A stretch of DNA of 64,000 nucleotides from positions 1,736,001 to 1,800,000 of the forward strand of contig JAMYGW020000001.1 of assembly GCA_025617375.2 (NCBI GenBank). The letters run 5' to 3'. The notes under the pieces were generated by a model. That model had not been told where the DNA came from, did not search any database, and worked only from the letters and a program-made list of their open reading frames with translations. The DNA is from Acarospora socialis. Lineage: Eukaryota; Ascomycota; Lecanoromycetes; Acarosporales; Acarosporaceae. Numbering within the stretch: the first letter of the stretch is position 1; the number at the start of each line of letters is the position of its first letter. Made by a program: the position numbers and the translations under genes. Shown one piece after another: positions 49,085 through 59,223 of the stretch.

Positions 49085-49324
49085 TCAAATCGCCAGTTGC
49101 TTTGCCACATCTGGTTTAGCTTCTGCCTCCTTCACACTCTGCTGGTGTGACATCCAGTCTCTTGCTCTGTTGACAACACCCTTGAGGGTGTCTTTTTTTA
49201 ACTCTATCAAAGCGTTTGCCACGCAGTCGACTCGCCGTACGTAGCTGATAGTGGGCATGACGGCCCTCCCGCCCTCGTTGGGGGCTCTCCGGGGTGTGTG
49301 GCCCCAACGCTCCATATCTTCCAC
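49085..49324 (-). other. Coding-like open frame of unknown family
   Basis: A minus-strand frame with an amphipathic polar C-terminal part (LIELKKDTLKGVVNRARDW). It lies just downstream of the small membrane-protein-like frame at 49346-49606 and may belong to the same decayed gene. No family is recognised. Confidence 0.2.
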
Positions 49325-49345
49325 ACTAACTCTTCGTCTTGGTTA

Positions 49346-49606
49346 TCAAACGTCCTCTGCTGATTTGAAGAGGCCTCCATACTGACCACAGGCTGCGAGA
49401 TCGACAAGCTCAGCGAAGAAAAGCACAAGCAATATAAGAAACAGGAGTACCGTTTTCACTGGAAACAGTCTCTCCATCAAGCGCACGAACGTAACCAGAA
49501 ACGGTGCGGGCGGTGTCGGAGGAGTATGTGGAGTGAGGGGAGGATAATTGCCCCTGAGGGGCTCCAGTTCCGGATTTGTGGGTCGAGTATGAGTGGACAT
49601 CGTCAT
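49346..49606 (-). CDS. Small single-span membrane protein, hypothetical
   Basis: Frame of 86 residues from ATG 49606. The N-terminal half is Pro/Thr-rich (PLTPHTPPTPPAPF), followed by one strong hydrophobic span (TVLLFLILLVLFFAELV) and a short tail. It looks like a tail-anchored or single-pass protein. It lies in the decayed block, so it may be the last exon of a broken gene. No family is recognised. Confidence 0.3.
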   Translation of the reverse strand: MTMSTHTRPTNPELEPLRGNYPPLTPHTPPTPPAPFLVTFVRLMERLFPVKTVLLFLILLVLFFAELVDLAACGQYGGLFKSAEDV

Positions 49607-49858
49607 GATGCTGATGGCGCTGGAAATGGTCTGCTGGAATTGAGGTTCTCCAGGATGGATCACAAGCTGAAACGACCGCCAGCATCGAAGAAGGCTGACG
49701 CGATATAAGGAACAGCATTAATGAGATCAACAGATGGGATGCTTCGGAGTGCCGATAAGATGGTCATATCGGCGTGGCGGGCTCCCTAACCAGAAGACGG
49801 AAGGATGTTGATAGTTAATAGACGGGCGAGTCATCCACATTCGCTTGGACCTTCAGGG

Positions 49859-50120
49859 AGGTCTTCCGCAGGGATCTTACTCTCCGTCCCACCCAGCAGC
49901 CGGAGAAGGTCAATTTTGAGGTTTCCGTGCGGTACAGCTCAAGGTATTCCATCCTACGGGAGTTGGAGAACTCGAGCCTCCAGAGCTGCCTGTCAAGGGG
50001 GTCTTCGCAGATCTTACTTTCTGTCCCACCCAGCAGCCGAGAAGGTCAGGTTTGAGCTTTCCGTGCGGCAACCCTCGAGGAGGCCCCTAGTGCGGGACGT
50101 GGAGGACTTGAGCTTCCAGG
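49859..50120. repeat. Two tandem copies of a roughly 125-bp unit
   Basis: The segments 49859-49990 and 49998-50120 align over most of their length (about 75-80 percent by eye), sharing CCCACCCAGCAGCCG and TTTCCGTGCGG. On the minus strand each unit begins with the coiled-coil end AALEA followed by VLHVP or VLQLP, so the repeat is a duplicated piece of a formerly coding segment. Confidence 0.7.
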
Positions 50121-50250
50121 GCAGCCCACAGAGCTTTAAGCTCTGCAGTACACTCTTTCTGCAAGAGGTTGATCTCTTTCTTGAAGCTAGTAAGGGAGGG
50201 CACCCAGGGTATACCGAGGCGGAGGAGAAAAAGGAGCTTTTCAATACGCA
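50085..50250 (-). pseudogene. Coiled-coil module, copy A
   Basis: Minus-strand frame reading WVPSLTSFKKEINLLQKECT and on to ELKALWAALEAQVLHVP. It shares the plan W-x-P, then a Glu/Leu-rich helix, then AALEA with copies at about 51240 and 51560. The frame ends in a stop shortly after AALEA. It is probably an internal part of a decayed gene family. Confidence 0.35.
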
Positions 50251-51100
50251 CGGATAACCGGGCGAGCTTCGGCTTGTTGGGCGGTGTCTATCATGCAGTT
50301 CTTCAGAGCCTCAACGGCTATCTCCATGGTAGGTATGATGGAGTACTCCAGACTCATAACGAGTTTTCATTGAAGGCAGTGTCCCTTGCGTGTACTCCTT
50401 GTTGGCGCCTTGTGATTTCTCAGGACTCTGGAGGCCCCTTAAGGGAAGAGGGCCCTCCTCAATAACGGTTGACGATTAGCCATGGTCGGATGAATTCTTT
50501 TGTGATCAGGTTTATCTTTGAAGAGCTGAAGCACATCTTTATTACTGAATCAGATCTGCCAACATGCGAGCGAGGTGTTGGGCACTCCATTGGACTGCTC
50601 GAAACTGCCCTGTCGCCCAACAGAGTGTAACACACATATGAGCTTGAAAAGGTCCAGAACGGCCGTAAATGTTGACGCGAGCTGGTTCAAGGGGAAGCAG
50701 CTGCCGACGTTAGTCTGTTTGGGTAACCTAGCGACAAACTCATCTCCGATCCTTGATGTGCCTTCAACTCATACTGCTAAGCGATCAACAAGTGCCGCCG
50801 CTTTGGCACGTTTCTGCATGAAGTCTTCTTTCCACGTCGAGTGTTTGGAACATCTGGCCGACGGAAGTGTAGCGGTTCCCAAGGGGTCTGCCGAGAATGC
50901 AATCGATGAAGCTTTGTGTCCTTCTGGCTGTGGCTTTACCAATATGACAACTCGCATAGAGTATTGGTCAAGTCGTTCCTGCTTGTCATGGTACTGTGAT
51001 GCTAAATTCGGGTTTCCGAGGTCCAGTATTCCTTTCGTGCCTCTTTATCGTCCGGTGCACTGGCACCACACCACCATGACTTCCTTTCCGTTTCATCACG
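50243..51100 (-). pseudogene. Decayed gene of unknown family, one frame
   Basis: One minus-strand frame of about 285 codons has clear coding character through its length, interrupted by roughly half a dozen stops. Readable parts include LASQYHDKQERLDQYSMRVV, a Cys-containing part (MVVWCQC) near the start, SRIGDEFVARLPKQTN, KDVLQLFKDKPDHKRIHPTM and, near the end, EYSIIPTMEIAVEALKNCMI. Open stretches between stops stay in the same frame, so point mutation rather than large rearrangement seems to have broken it. No family is recognised. A plus-strand frame over the same bases (50575-51168) is a shadow. Confidence 0.45.
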
Positions 51101-51164
51101 TCACGCTCCCTCAGTATCCGGAGAACTCTCTGTCTTCAGGCACTCCTTGTGATCTGTTGAAGGG

Positions 51165-51295
51165 CTGATGAGTTTCGAGCCTCCAAAGCAGCCCGCACAG
51201 CCCTAAGCTCGGCAGCGATATCTGCCGACAAGCGGTTGCGCTCTTCTAATACTTCTTGTAAAAGGTGGTTGTCCGGGGGCCACTGGGGCGGAACT
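51165..51295 (-). pseudogene. Coiled-coil module, copy C
   Basis: Minus-strand frame with QWPPDNHLLQEVLEERNRLS and then AELRAVRAALEAR. It has the same order (W-P, long Leu/Glu helix, AALEA) as copies A and B. It lies directly upstream, on the minus strand, of the decayed gene at 50243-51100. Confidence 0.35.
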
Positions 51296-51489
51296 GGCGG
51301 TTACTGTGCGAGCATGTACCTTTCCATGAAGGCGGTAAGAATACCGCCGAGCCAGCTACCCAAAACACCCATCCTTCCCCAGGATCCGTCATGTTTTTTT
51401 CGTGTGCATGCGTTGTGAGAGATGCTTTTGAAAAGAGTAGAAGAAGATGAAAATGACAGGATTCTGGAGCTTCAATATATCAAGACGAC

Positions 51490-51640
51490 ATTGTCGTGGA
51501 TAAGAGCTGGTATCCTCCATTCCTTCCATGCTGAGAGGGAGGTCAATACACTCTCTGAGCAAGCCCTTGTTCTCTTCCATTAACGCTTGTAAGGGCGGCC
51601 ACCAGAGCAACACTGATGAGGAAGAGGTAGTGGAATCCCC
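51490..51640 (-). pseudogene. Coiled-coil module, copy B
   Basis: Minus-strand frame with LLWWPPLQALMEENKGLLRE. It aligns with copies A and C around W-x-P and the LLxE helix but diverges after that. An overlapping frame has a hydrophobic span (FHYLFLISVALVAALTS). Function unknown. Confidence 0.3.
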
Positions 51641-52014
51641 AGAGAACGATGGAAATAAACGGGGCCCGTCCCGGGAACTCTTAGGTGTTGCGCATGTAGC
51701 TGGCGGGAGCGCTCCCTTCGGGTGATCTCTGCCACTTCCGACATGACCGGTGCAAGTCGCTGAAAGTCCTCTCGAACGATAATTGACCAGTGTTGCAACA
51801 GGGAAGAGGGTAAGTCTCATGAAGAGAGAAGGAGGTCCTCCCGTGTATGAATGGAATGTCTGCTTTCTTCAGTGCTTTTATGGCAAAGTAGTCACCCAGA
51901 TGAAGTTTTCCAACTCCGTCTCAGGCGTGATCCTCGACCTCGTTATTGGAAGTTTGCACTAGCGGTGTCCGTTCTTCAAATGTAGCCTGCCGCATCAACG
52001 TAATGGTTCTATTT

Positions 52015-52430
52015 TCATACATTCGACGGCATTGTCCATGGTGCGAACGCCTTTTTCTTTGCCGCAGCGGCCCTTGTCTTGCTGGGGCGGCCTCCTCCCG
52101 GTCGGCGATATCCCGCCGGTGCTTCTCCCAGGAGAGCTAGACAACTAGGGCGACCCCCAGCGCCACCCAGTCCTGAGGCGTTGCCGTAGCGGCTGGAGGG
52201 CACGGTTTGGCAATTTGGGGGATTCGGGCCAATGTCGACGGGCAGTGAGATCTGGATTGTCCTATTGGAATGACTTAGTAGCTTATGCAGCAGTGCCTCT
52301 ATATTGCGTGCTCGGAGAGCTTCTTGTTTCATCTGCCTCTGGGAGAGGTCTTTCCCCGCTATCAATCCTGATAGGCCTTGGGGCTTCTCGGTGGTGGCCT
52401 TTGGACGTGATAGGAATACACCCTACGTCC
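52015..52430 (-). CDS. Basic C-terminal exon, hypothetical
   Basis: An open minus-strand stretch that can be read from an acceptor-like GTAG near 52428 to a stop at 52015. It shows a helical part (QMKQEALRARNIEALLHKLL), a middle rich in Asn/Pro/Gly, and a basic end with GGGRPSKTRAAAAKKK, which resembles an AT-hook (G-R-P core). The only in-frame ATG is at 52332. No upstream exon is clear. It could be a real nuclear protein's last exon or part of the decayed block. Family not recognised. Confidence 0.35.
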
Positions 52431-53447
52431 GCGATGTGGGTGCGTCTAGACGCCGGGAGGTAGGATGGAGTCGATGATGGGAGGACGTTTCTGTTCATTG
52501 AAGATTAATTAGGTCCTTAAGACGACGACAAGTATGTTGGGAGTGCTCCATACCTTCCGAGGTTACTGCGACTACCGCAACCCCATAGGTTCTGCTGCAG
52601 ACGGGATGGGCGTGGAGGCTCCCTGCCAGCGTCAAAAGTCAAAGTCCAATTGGACGTAGTGATTAGGAACGAGGGTTTCATGCACATGCGTTGTGGAGAA
52701 TTGCAGGAGACCTCCCTTGCGTTGCAAGCTTCCGTATGGGAGGGTTCCAACCACAGGTTCGAGCTGTTTGCCCACACTCATCGCCACCACAGCCGATGTC
52801 CAAGTCTACCGAGACACGCTTCGAGGTTGCAGTAAAGCCCGGCGGTGTTGAGAATCTTGGACCGCTGCTAATGCGTGATACGGTGAGTATGTTAGTATTT
52901 CGAGCATAGACGAGAATGAGATTATGATGGGAAGAGACCCGGATGTGATGGCGATGAGAATGATGGGACGATGGTTAGTTATGTCAGAGATTGATGGGAA
53001 ACAGTTGGCGCTGTTGTATGATGAATAATGTATGGATGATGGAATGGTGCTTTGCCGGGTATTGTTTTTGTTATGAAATTTGTAGGTGGGAGACGCTGGT
53101 TTAAGTAGAGTTCAGTCAGCTGTAGAAGGATGCGTCCTTCTCGAGCGAAAGAAAACAAGACGAGATAGGAATGGTAAGTAGTATTGGTAGTATACATGAA
53201 ATCTGCATGCCGACCGCACTAGTCCTTCGCAGCCAAGGCAGCTGCATTCCGACTTCCTTTGATAGTATCAATCGAACATCCGGAAAGAAAGTACGACAAC
53301 GGAGATAAAACAGACTGTGAGATAAGTCTCCCGTAGCCAGAACGTTCTCCCACTGATCATGCTATGGTGCCCGCCATCAAATATGAGGGTAATCAGTAAG
53401 GCACCATATATGGAGACAGCCTATGATAACAAGGTAGTCTCATCCAA
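52431..53447. other. Intergenic region before the F-box gene end
   Basis: About 1.0 kb. A plus-strand stretch around 52690-52880 has some coding character (TETRFEVAVKPGGVENLGPL) but no start, family or splice partner. The rest, from 52910, is A/T- and G-rich non-coding DNA. Confidence 0.35.
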
Positions 53448-54341
53448 CTAATCTTCACAGGACTCTCCGCTAGCATTAAAGATCCCTTCTCGATCCGGTA
53501 GGCCGAGGAGCTGCCCCAACCGTGCAAGGGAAAGAATCACTTGCGCATAGGAAAGATCCAACCGCGCCTGGAACAGATCCAACCGCTGCAAAACGGTCTG
53601 GTAATTGCTCACGTCCTGGTCATCAACTTCCCACGGGAGTGGGTCGAGCGCTCCTTGCCATCTACAGGCTTTCACCGCGGAGATAGAGTCCCTGCCCAGT
53701 GGGATATTTGCAAAAACGGTACAGATCCGGTCTTCAGAAGGTTTTACCCGGTCAACCACATCAAACAAATCAAAACGATGGCTTTCTTTGCAAGCACTGC
53801 ACAGCAGCCAGACCGGGGAAAGACCGCAGCGTTCGAGCTCCATAGCTAAGACAAATCTCTTCTTCCGTTGGAATTTTTCGACGCCACATACCCTTATTTC
53901 AGGAGGCAGCAGTTTCTCTATTGAGTCGAATGAAGTTGACGAATGGTGATAGGTGCAAGCACCGCACACCAGACGCTTCTCTGGCAGTCGGCCATCACGT
54001 TCCATCATGCAGGCGAGGGCCAAGGACTCCCTCGGTAATACTCGATCGCTCAGGGCGGTCTTCAGTGTGAATTTGGAGCAGGCGTTGTGGTACATGTAGC
54101 GGCATGTTTGGCGAAATGAAAGAATTCCGTTGGGTCGAAGATATCTCATAACATGGTTAAGAATTTCCGGCGGTAAACTTAGGATCTGTCCACGTAGCAC
54201 AGAGACTTGCCAACTGGGATCAGAGGGGTAGTGACTGTCGCAGGAAGGTACTGACTTGAAGATCGTTTCGTTCTGAGTGCAGCCTTTCTGTTGATCTTCG
54301 ACAATGCCAAGTTGATGCATGGTCAGAGAACTGGCAAGCAT
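53448..54341 (-). CDS. F-box protein
   Basis: Likely substrate adaptor of an SCF ubiquitin ligase. A single open frame of 297 residues from ATG 54341; in-frame codons run further upstream but only to a non-ATG start, and the next Met (MHQLGIVED, residue 8) is an alternative. The F-box lies at about residues 55-95: LSLPPEILNHVMRYL, then RPNGILSFRQTCRYMYHNA. After it come two Cys pairs of similar shape (VCGACTYHH and LCSACKESH), each followed by a region ending in a RICTVF- or RVCGVE-like block, which suggests a duplicated zinc-binding unit. The C-terminus is a helical pair (LDLSYAQVILSLARLGQLLG). Filamentous fungi carry many such F-box proteins. The substrate is unknown. Confidence 0.8.
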   Translation of the reverse strand: MLASSLTMHQLGIVEDQQKGCTQNETIFKSVPSCDSHYPSDPSWQVSVLRGQILSLPPEILNHVMRYLRPNGILSFRQTCRYMYHNACSKFTLKTALSDRVLPRESLALACMMERDGRLPEKRLVCGACTYHHSSTSFDSIEKLLPPEIRVCGVEKFQRKKRFVLAMELERCGLSPVWLLCSACKESHRFDLFDVVDRVKPSEDRICTVFANIPLGRDSISAVKACRWQGALDPLPWEVDDQDVSNYQTVLQRLDLFQARLDLSYAQVILSLARLGQLLGLPDREGIFNASGESCED

Positions 54342-56082
54342 TAGAACCAGGAAGATGTCCAATGTAAAGACCTCACGCAGACATTATAGTGGATCGGCTG
54401 GATGTAGTACAGCAGATGCCGTTCGATTCCTGACCAGCAACCGCCCCAAGAAGTAGTAGTAGCGAAACCATGTTGCTGACTAACCCAGCCCTATGCAACT
54501 AAGCCTAATGCGATTCAAGAGGGAGGGGGTTCGACTCAATTCTTCGGGTTGAAGTAGCATTTACAGTACTTCAGCTAACGAAAAGAGCTGCAGCGGCTCA
54601 GGTGGCATCAGTCGCGAATTTTAGTTTGAAGCCACGTTGAAACGAATGTTTGTTGGACTGGTTGTCTTTGATAGCAGAATCCGTTGCGAATGCTGTTACA
54701 AGGAAGTGAAATACAAACCTCCGAAGATAAGACGACCTCTCGCAAGCTCACTACTACATAACTGGCGCCATTTGAACGTACCCGGATTGGTTAAGATCTA
54801 TTGTTTCTGCTGCTGACGACGCCTGTGGACGAAGGAAACAGTCAGCGATTGGATTCTCGTACGGATCCGTACCTTGTGCAGCAAGGTATGTACGTTCCTG
54901 TCTATAAGTTTCATAAAGGAGTTGAGTTGGGAATCCTCTGGCTAGGAATCCCTCGATGTACGGGGGAGTTCGCCTGGCAAGGCTGCGTAGAAATCAGCCC
55001 CCAGTATTCTCTCATATCGAAGGCAGATGATGCAGTGCGATCAGTGAAATCGATAGGCCCGATGAAGTATCGCTTATAGGAGTGACGTATGTTTAATGTA
55101 GAAACAGTCCCTACGAGTACGAGCTATTCGTATATGCACACTTATACCATTGGTTTTTGGATCCTCTTTGCAAGCAATATCTTGTGCGACACGAAGTCAG
55201 ACTTGCACTGTTTTGAATGCTGTTTATCCTGCAGCTTCTTTCAATATCCAGCATTTTACCCTAATGGTGAGGTACTCCGCCAATGAGCTATCTAACTTTG
55301 CTATGCTCTATTATTTCGAATTTATGATATGTTCTGAAGATCGTGGAAATAACTGGTCAGACTTCTTGTACATTGTGCTTTGCTTGCAGCTGCCAGGTGA
55401 AACGCTTGTCGATACAGTCTCATGTTTGACAATGCCACATTTTAGAGACTGTCAACAATCTGTACATGTAAGCGCTGCATATTGTACCAGGCTGAGAGTT
55501 CACTGCTGTACTTCAACGCACCCGCATCTTTACTGAAGGTTCACCATTCACCTAACAGGAAGTACTACTTTCTTCAATGCTTGCATAGGGATATGGGTAG
55601 ACTTCTCCAGGCGAGTTGGAGGCGTGTTTAGGGGTTTCGGACCCCACGTCCGCCTTGGAAGGCGAGGAGTCTTTATGTATAGCTAGGCTTGTTTGTTTCC
55701 CTAGATTATTACATTTCCCTCCATGCTTGTCACATCCTTACCCCTTCGTGGTGACATGTGAGACGCTTACGCTGCCTCAGCAAGTGTTTCTACACGCCTT
55801 CTAACCATAATGAGGTGATAGAAGCGAAACATGGAACATTGAAACGCTGCATGCTGTTGCCTAGGGCTAAGCTCCGAGGAAAGGTGTTCCCCCGACTGTC
55901 AAGTATAAGAAGTCGTTATGAGCCATAGGATGGTGTGAAGAGCATGCGAATTGTTCTTTGTCTTTCACTCTCCTCTATTCAATTGGCATTTTCGCCGTTC
56001 AATATCAGCACAAGTCTTGGAAACCGCTCCCACGGCCACGTACAACCCAGTATTCGTGGTTTTGCCCATTGACAAGCGGACG
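54342..56082. other. Intergenic region
   Basis: About 1.74 kb between the F-box gene (-) and the membrane-protein gene (+), diverging from here. Frames at 54801-55079 and 55150-55536 do not start at ATG in a good context and show no family features. It should hold both promoters. Confidence 0.45.
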
Positions 56083-58313
56083 ATGCAGTAAGTCTGGAGT
56101 CACCTAATGTTTGAAGTAACCTTCTCAAATCAAATCCATCAGGTCCGCGCGAAAGCCAGAAGAACGCAAACCACTCCCCCGATTACCACGCGGCTGGTCT
56201 CGACTATGCCACGAAACAAGCCTGTTCCTTAGGGGCATTGGCCTAGGCATTGTTCCCACCATCCTTCGAGGCTTTTTCAGAAAAGACTTCTCGGAACCTC
56301 AAAAGGTCGTAGTACATCAAAGTCGGGTGATTGCCCTCTTCCGCGCCTTGATCCACGTCATTCCTCTGGCAGTTGCTTTAATGGAAATTATCCTAAACTG
56401 GAAAGGGCACTATATTGGTAACACTTTCGACAAACAGAGCTACTATCAATTTGCTGCAAAAGCGCATGAGATTACCTTACAAGCATCTCTTGTCTCGATT
56501 GCGCTGTCTTATATCCGGTTTCAACTTGCCTTTGGCAATGGACTGCCATTTGGGGCTTTTCTCAGTGGACTACAGGTCACTCAAATCAGCTACTTGTGGT
56601 CTACCGAACTCTGGTCGTCCTTATTTGTCTCATCGAAAACGTTCCAATTAAGAAGCAAACTTGCCTTGCTGGCCATGGTCCTCATTTGTGGCCTCATTGC
56701 TGCTACTGCCGGACCGTCTAGTGCAGTCTTACTTATCCCTCGACAAACAAGCTGGTATTCCGAGTCAACTTACTTCTACATCAATGGCACATTTCAGGAC
56801 GTCTGGCCAGATCGCGTTGATGCAAAGAAGATTCCTAAGGATTGTGCTGTCGTAGGTTCTTCCAATCGTATCAACCCTGTTTGTCCTGCAGCAGATTGGG
56901 ACGGTCTAGTCAAAGGTCTCTTCGGTTTCACCTCAGAAAATCAGTTGGATCTCGAAGGCCATTGGGATGTTATCAGCTCATGGAATCTGCCAAACCCGGA
57001 TTCCTCAAGCAAGATGGCCTCCATGGGTCGTTGTACAAACAGTGCGAAATATCAGTATTGTGGATCCTGTCCACAAGTAGCACTCTCGAAGGGGGCAATG
57101 GCCGATGCAATGGCCTATACTGCGAGCACAGTGGCTGCAAATACCACATTCATCGACATATATACTGACCTTGATAAAGCATTTCAGTCATACACTATCT
57201 CAACTTGTGTGTCTGACAGCTTTCAAGAGAATGAAGGTCATAAACAACTTCAATTTGCTCGCATCAAAGAGACAGGACTCCAAGATACACAGGATCAGAC
57301 ACTTGTTGCTGTTCCCAATCTGCCCAATGTTCTGACGGCTCCCGGTAATGTGTCCGAATATCGCCTTCAGTGGGTAAGTTTACCTCAGGATCAATTCAGC
57401 AACGCCGCGATTGGAGCAGTTCTTCTACATCCTCGTGTACCTGAGTCTCAATCGCAAAATATCACAACATGCACTCTCGGTGCAGGCTGGGGTACCTCCT
57501 CAATTGTCGGGGATGCACAAGCAGGGTTTACGTTTTTCTCCAGAATTACTGGTGTACCAAGTTACTTCGACACTGCCCAAGTCACCACAAGTGGTCAGCT
57601 TATTAGTGTTCCAGATTTTGCGAATATCTCAGGCTATGCCTATCCTCAACGACGCATCAAGATCTCAGAGGATTGGGCGCAGTTTCTGAACCCCACATTC
57701 ATAAGACCAGATGGATCCAATACGACGATGATACATCACTATATGTCAGCATTTTCGTATCCTCCTCGAGTGATTGACATCTCCAAGATCATGAGTGTCA
57801 TTCTTACAGCAGGGCTTTCCTTAGTCGGTAATGAACTTTTCTGGCAGGGTATGATATTCGCAAGACACCGAGATGTATCAGTTCTAACAGTATCTAGCAA
57901 TTCCTAACAGTACCGCTCCTTGCGAAGGCTGTCTTGTGTTCGAAGTTATCAACTCCATGCAGGGATGGGCATACACCATCGATGGAACCTTCACCATACT
58001 AGCTATCGTTGTGATGTTCGCCTATTGCGTTCTAGCGTTCGGACATACAATCTATCTTGGGATATCCGGTGTGTCCAGCGACGCTTGGAACTCGACGGCC
58101 GAAGTCGTGGCACTCGCGATGAACTCCTCGCCGACTGCGTATCTGCACAACACCTGCGCTGGAATCATTGGCATCAATACCTATAAGACCCCGGTCCAGA
58201 TCCTGGTCAGAGGCGATGACGATCAAACGGAGCATTTGGAACTAGTGTTTGGGGATAAGGAGATGGGCGACCCTGGGGCGTCGAAATTGACGAAGAACAA
58301 GGAGTATGGATAA
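56083..58313 (+). CDS. Polytopic membrane protein with large glycosylated domain
   Basis: Uncharacterised fungal membrane protein of about 698 residues. Exons: 56083-56087 (ATG plus two bases), 56143-57848 and 57928-58313; all in phase. The 5-nt first exon is inferred from a matching GTAAGT donor and is the least certain part. The N-terminal cytosolic segment is basic (RKPEERKPLPRLPRGW). Three hydrophobic spans follow (around VIPLAVALMEIIL, LVSIALSYIRFQLAF, LLAMVLICGLIAA), then a 330-residue domain with several Cys and N-glycosylation sequons (NGT, NTT, NVS, NIT), then two more spans (IMSVILTAGLSLVG and FTILAIVVMFAYCVLAFGH) and a short tail. The second acceptor (57926-57927) was chosen because nearer AG sites break the frame. 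It has no recognised family domain. Confidence 0.72.
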
Positions 58314-59223
58314 GTACAGACCAAAGGCTACACGACTTCGGTGCAGGTACATCCCGCGCCCTGAGAAGGCATTCCTGCTCTGGCAGACAGGTTGCGATGG
58401 CGGTCTCTCACTCGAACAGGCTTCAGTAGGATGCGGACGGTGCAGGTGTTTGAGCCGATATGGGGAAGACGGAACAGTGTGTCGCGATTGCCTTTGTCGT
58501 TCATGCAATGTTTGGATGTTATATACTGTCTCTACTGTGTTTGGATGTTGTTTTCAAAGTGCTTGGTTTCGCTGGCTGGTCTACGAAGGCACCACTCGCA
58601 CGAGTTTGCTCCTTGGTCGTTGTACTGTAGAGTTCTGTAGTAAGCAGAGCTCGGGCTGCCTTACATCTCTCAGACACACTTCAACTTGAACAAGTTCAGC
58701 GAACATAACCAAGGAGAACTTCCTGATGGTCTGCGATGTGATCAAGAAGACGGATCCAATGGCTCTTGGGTAGTTGTAGCCCCAGTCCATTGCAAAATAA
58801 CGCACCTTCGTCTCGGAATAGCCTTTCGTGTGCTGAAGGGATGTGATCGCGTACTAATTAGTCTTACCATAGCAAGATGCTAGTAAAGCGATTAATAGTC
58901 GATGCGATACATTACTACTGATTGGTGATATAGACGAGTAGTAAAGATGTAGATTTGTAAAGGGGGAGAAAACCTAATAGGTCAGCCTTATCTCCGTATG
59001 ACGTATGACAAAGCCTCTAACCAATCGGAGCAAAGTGTCAAAGAGACCAGGTACTGCGAGGCTCTACCTAAGTGAAGTCTACCATTGTCTCATCTAGTAA
59101 GCTTACCTCACTATCACGGTTTCTCCGTCGACAGACGAAACCTCAAAGCTGTATGTTTCCCAGTAGCTAAAGACACGGCATCACCAGTCTGGCGACGCCA
59201 GGCTCACGACCTGGGGCCCTTCC
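58314..59223. other. Intergenic region
   Basis: About 0.9 kb, 3' end of the membrane-protein gene and promoter of the next regulator. No gene is visible. Confidence 0.45.

Noticed and set aside
50575-51168. 197-codon plus-strand frame
   Set aside because: It has an odd composition and lies exactly opposite the better coding-like minus-strand frame of the decayed gene.
54510-54540. Second T-arm-like word (GGTTCGACTC)
   Set aside because: No cloverleaf partners nearby.
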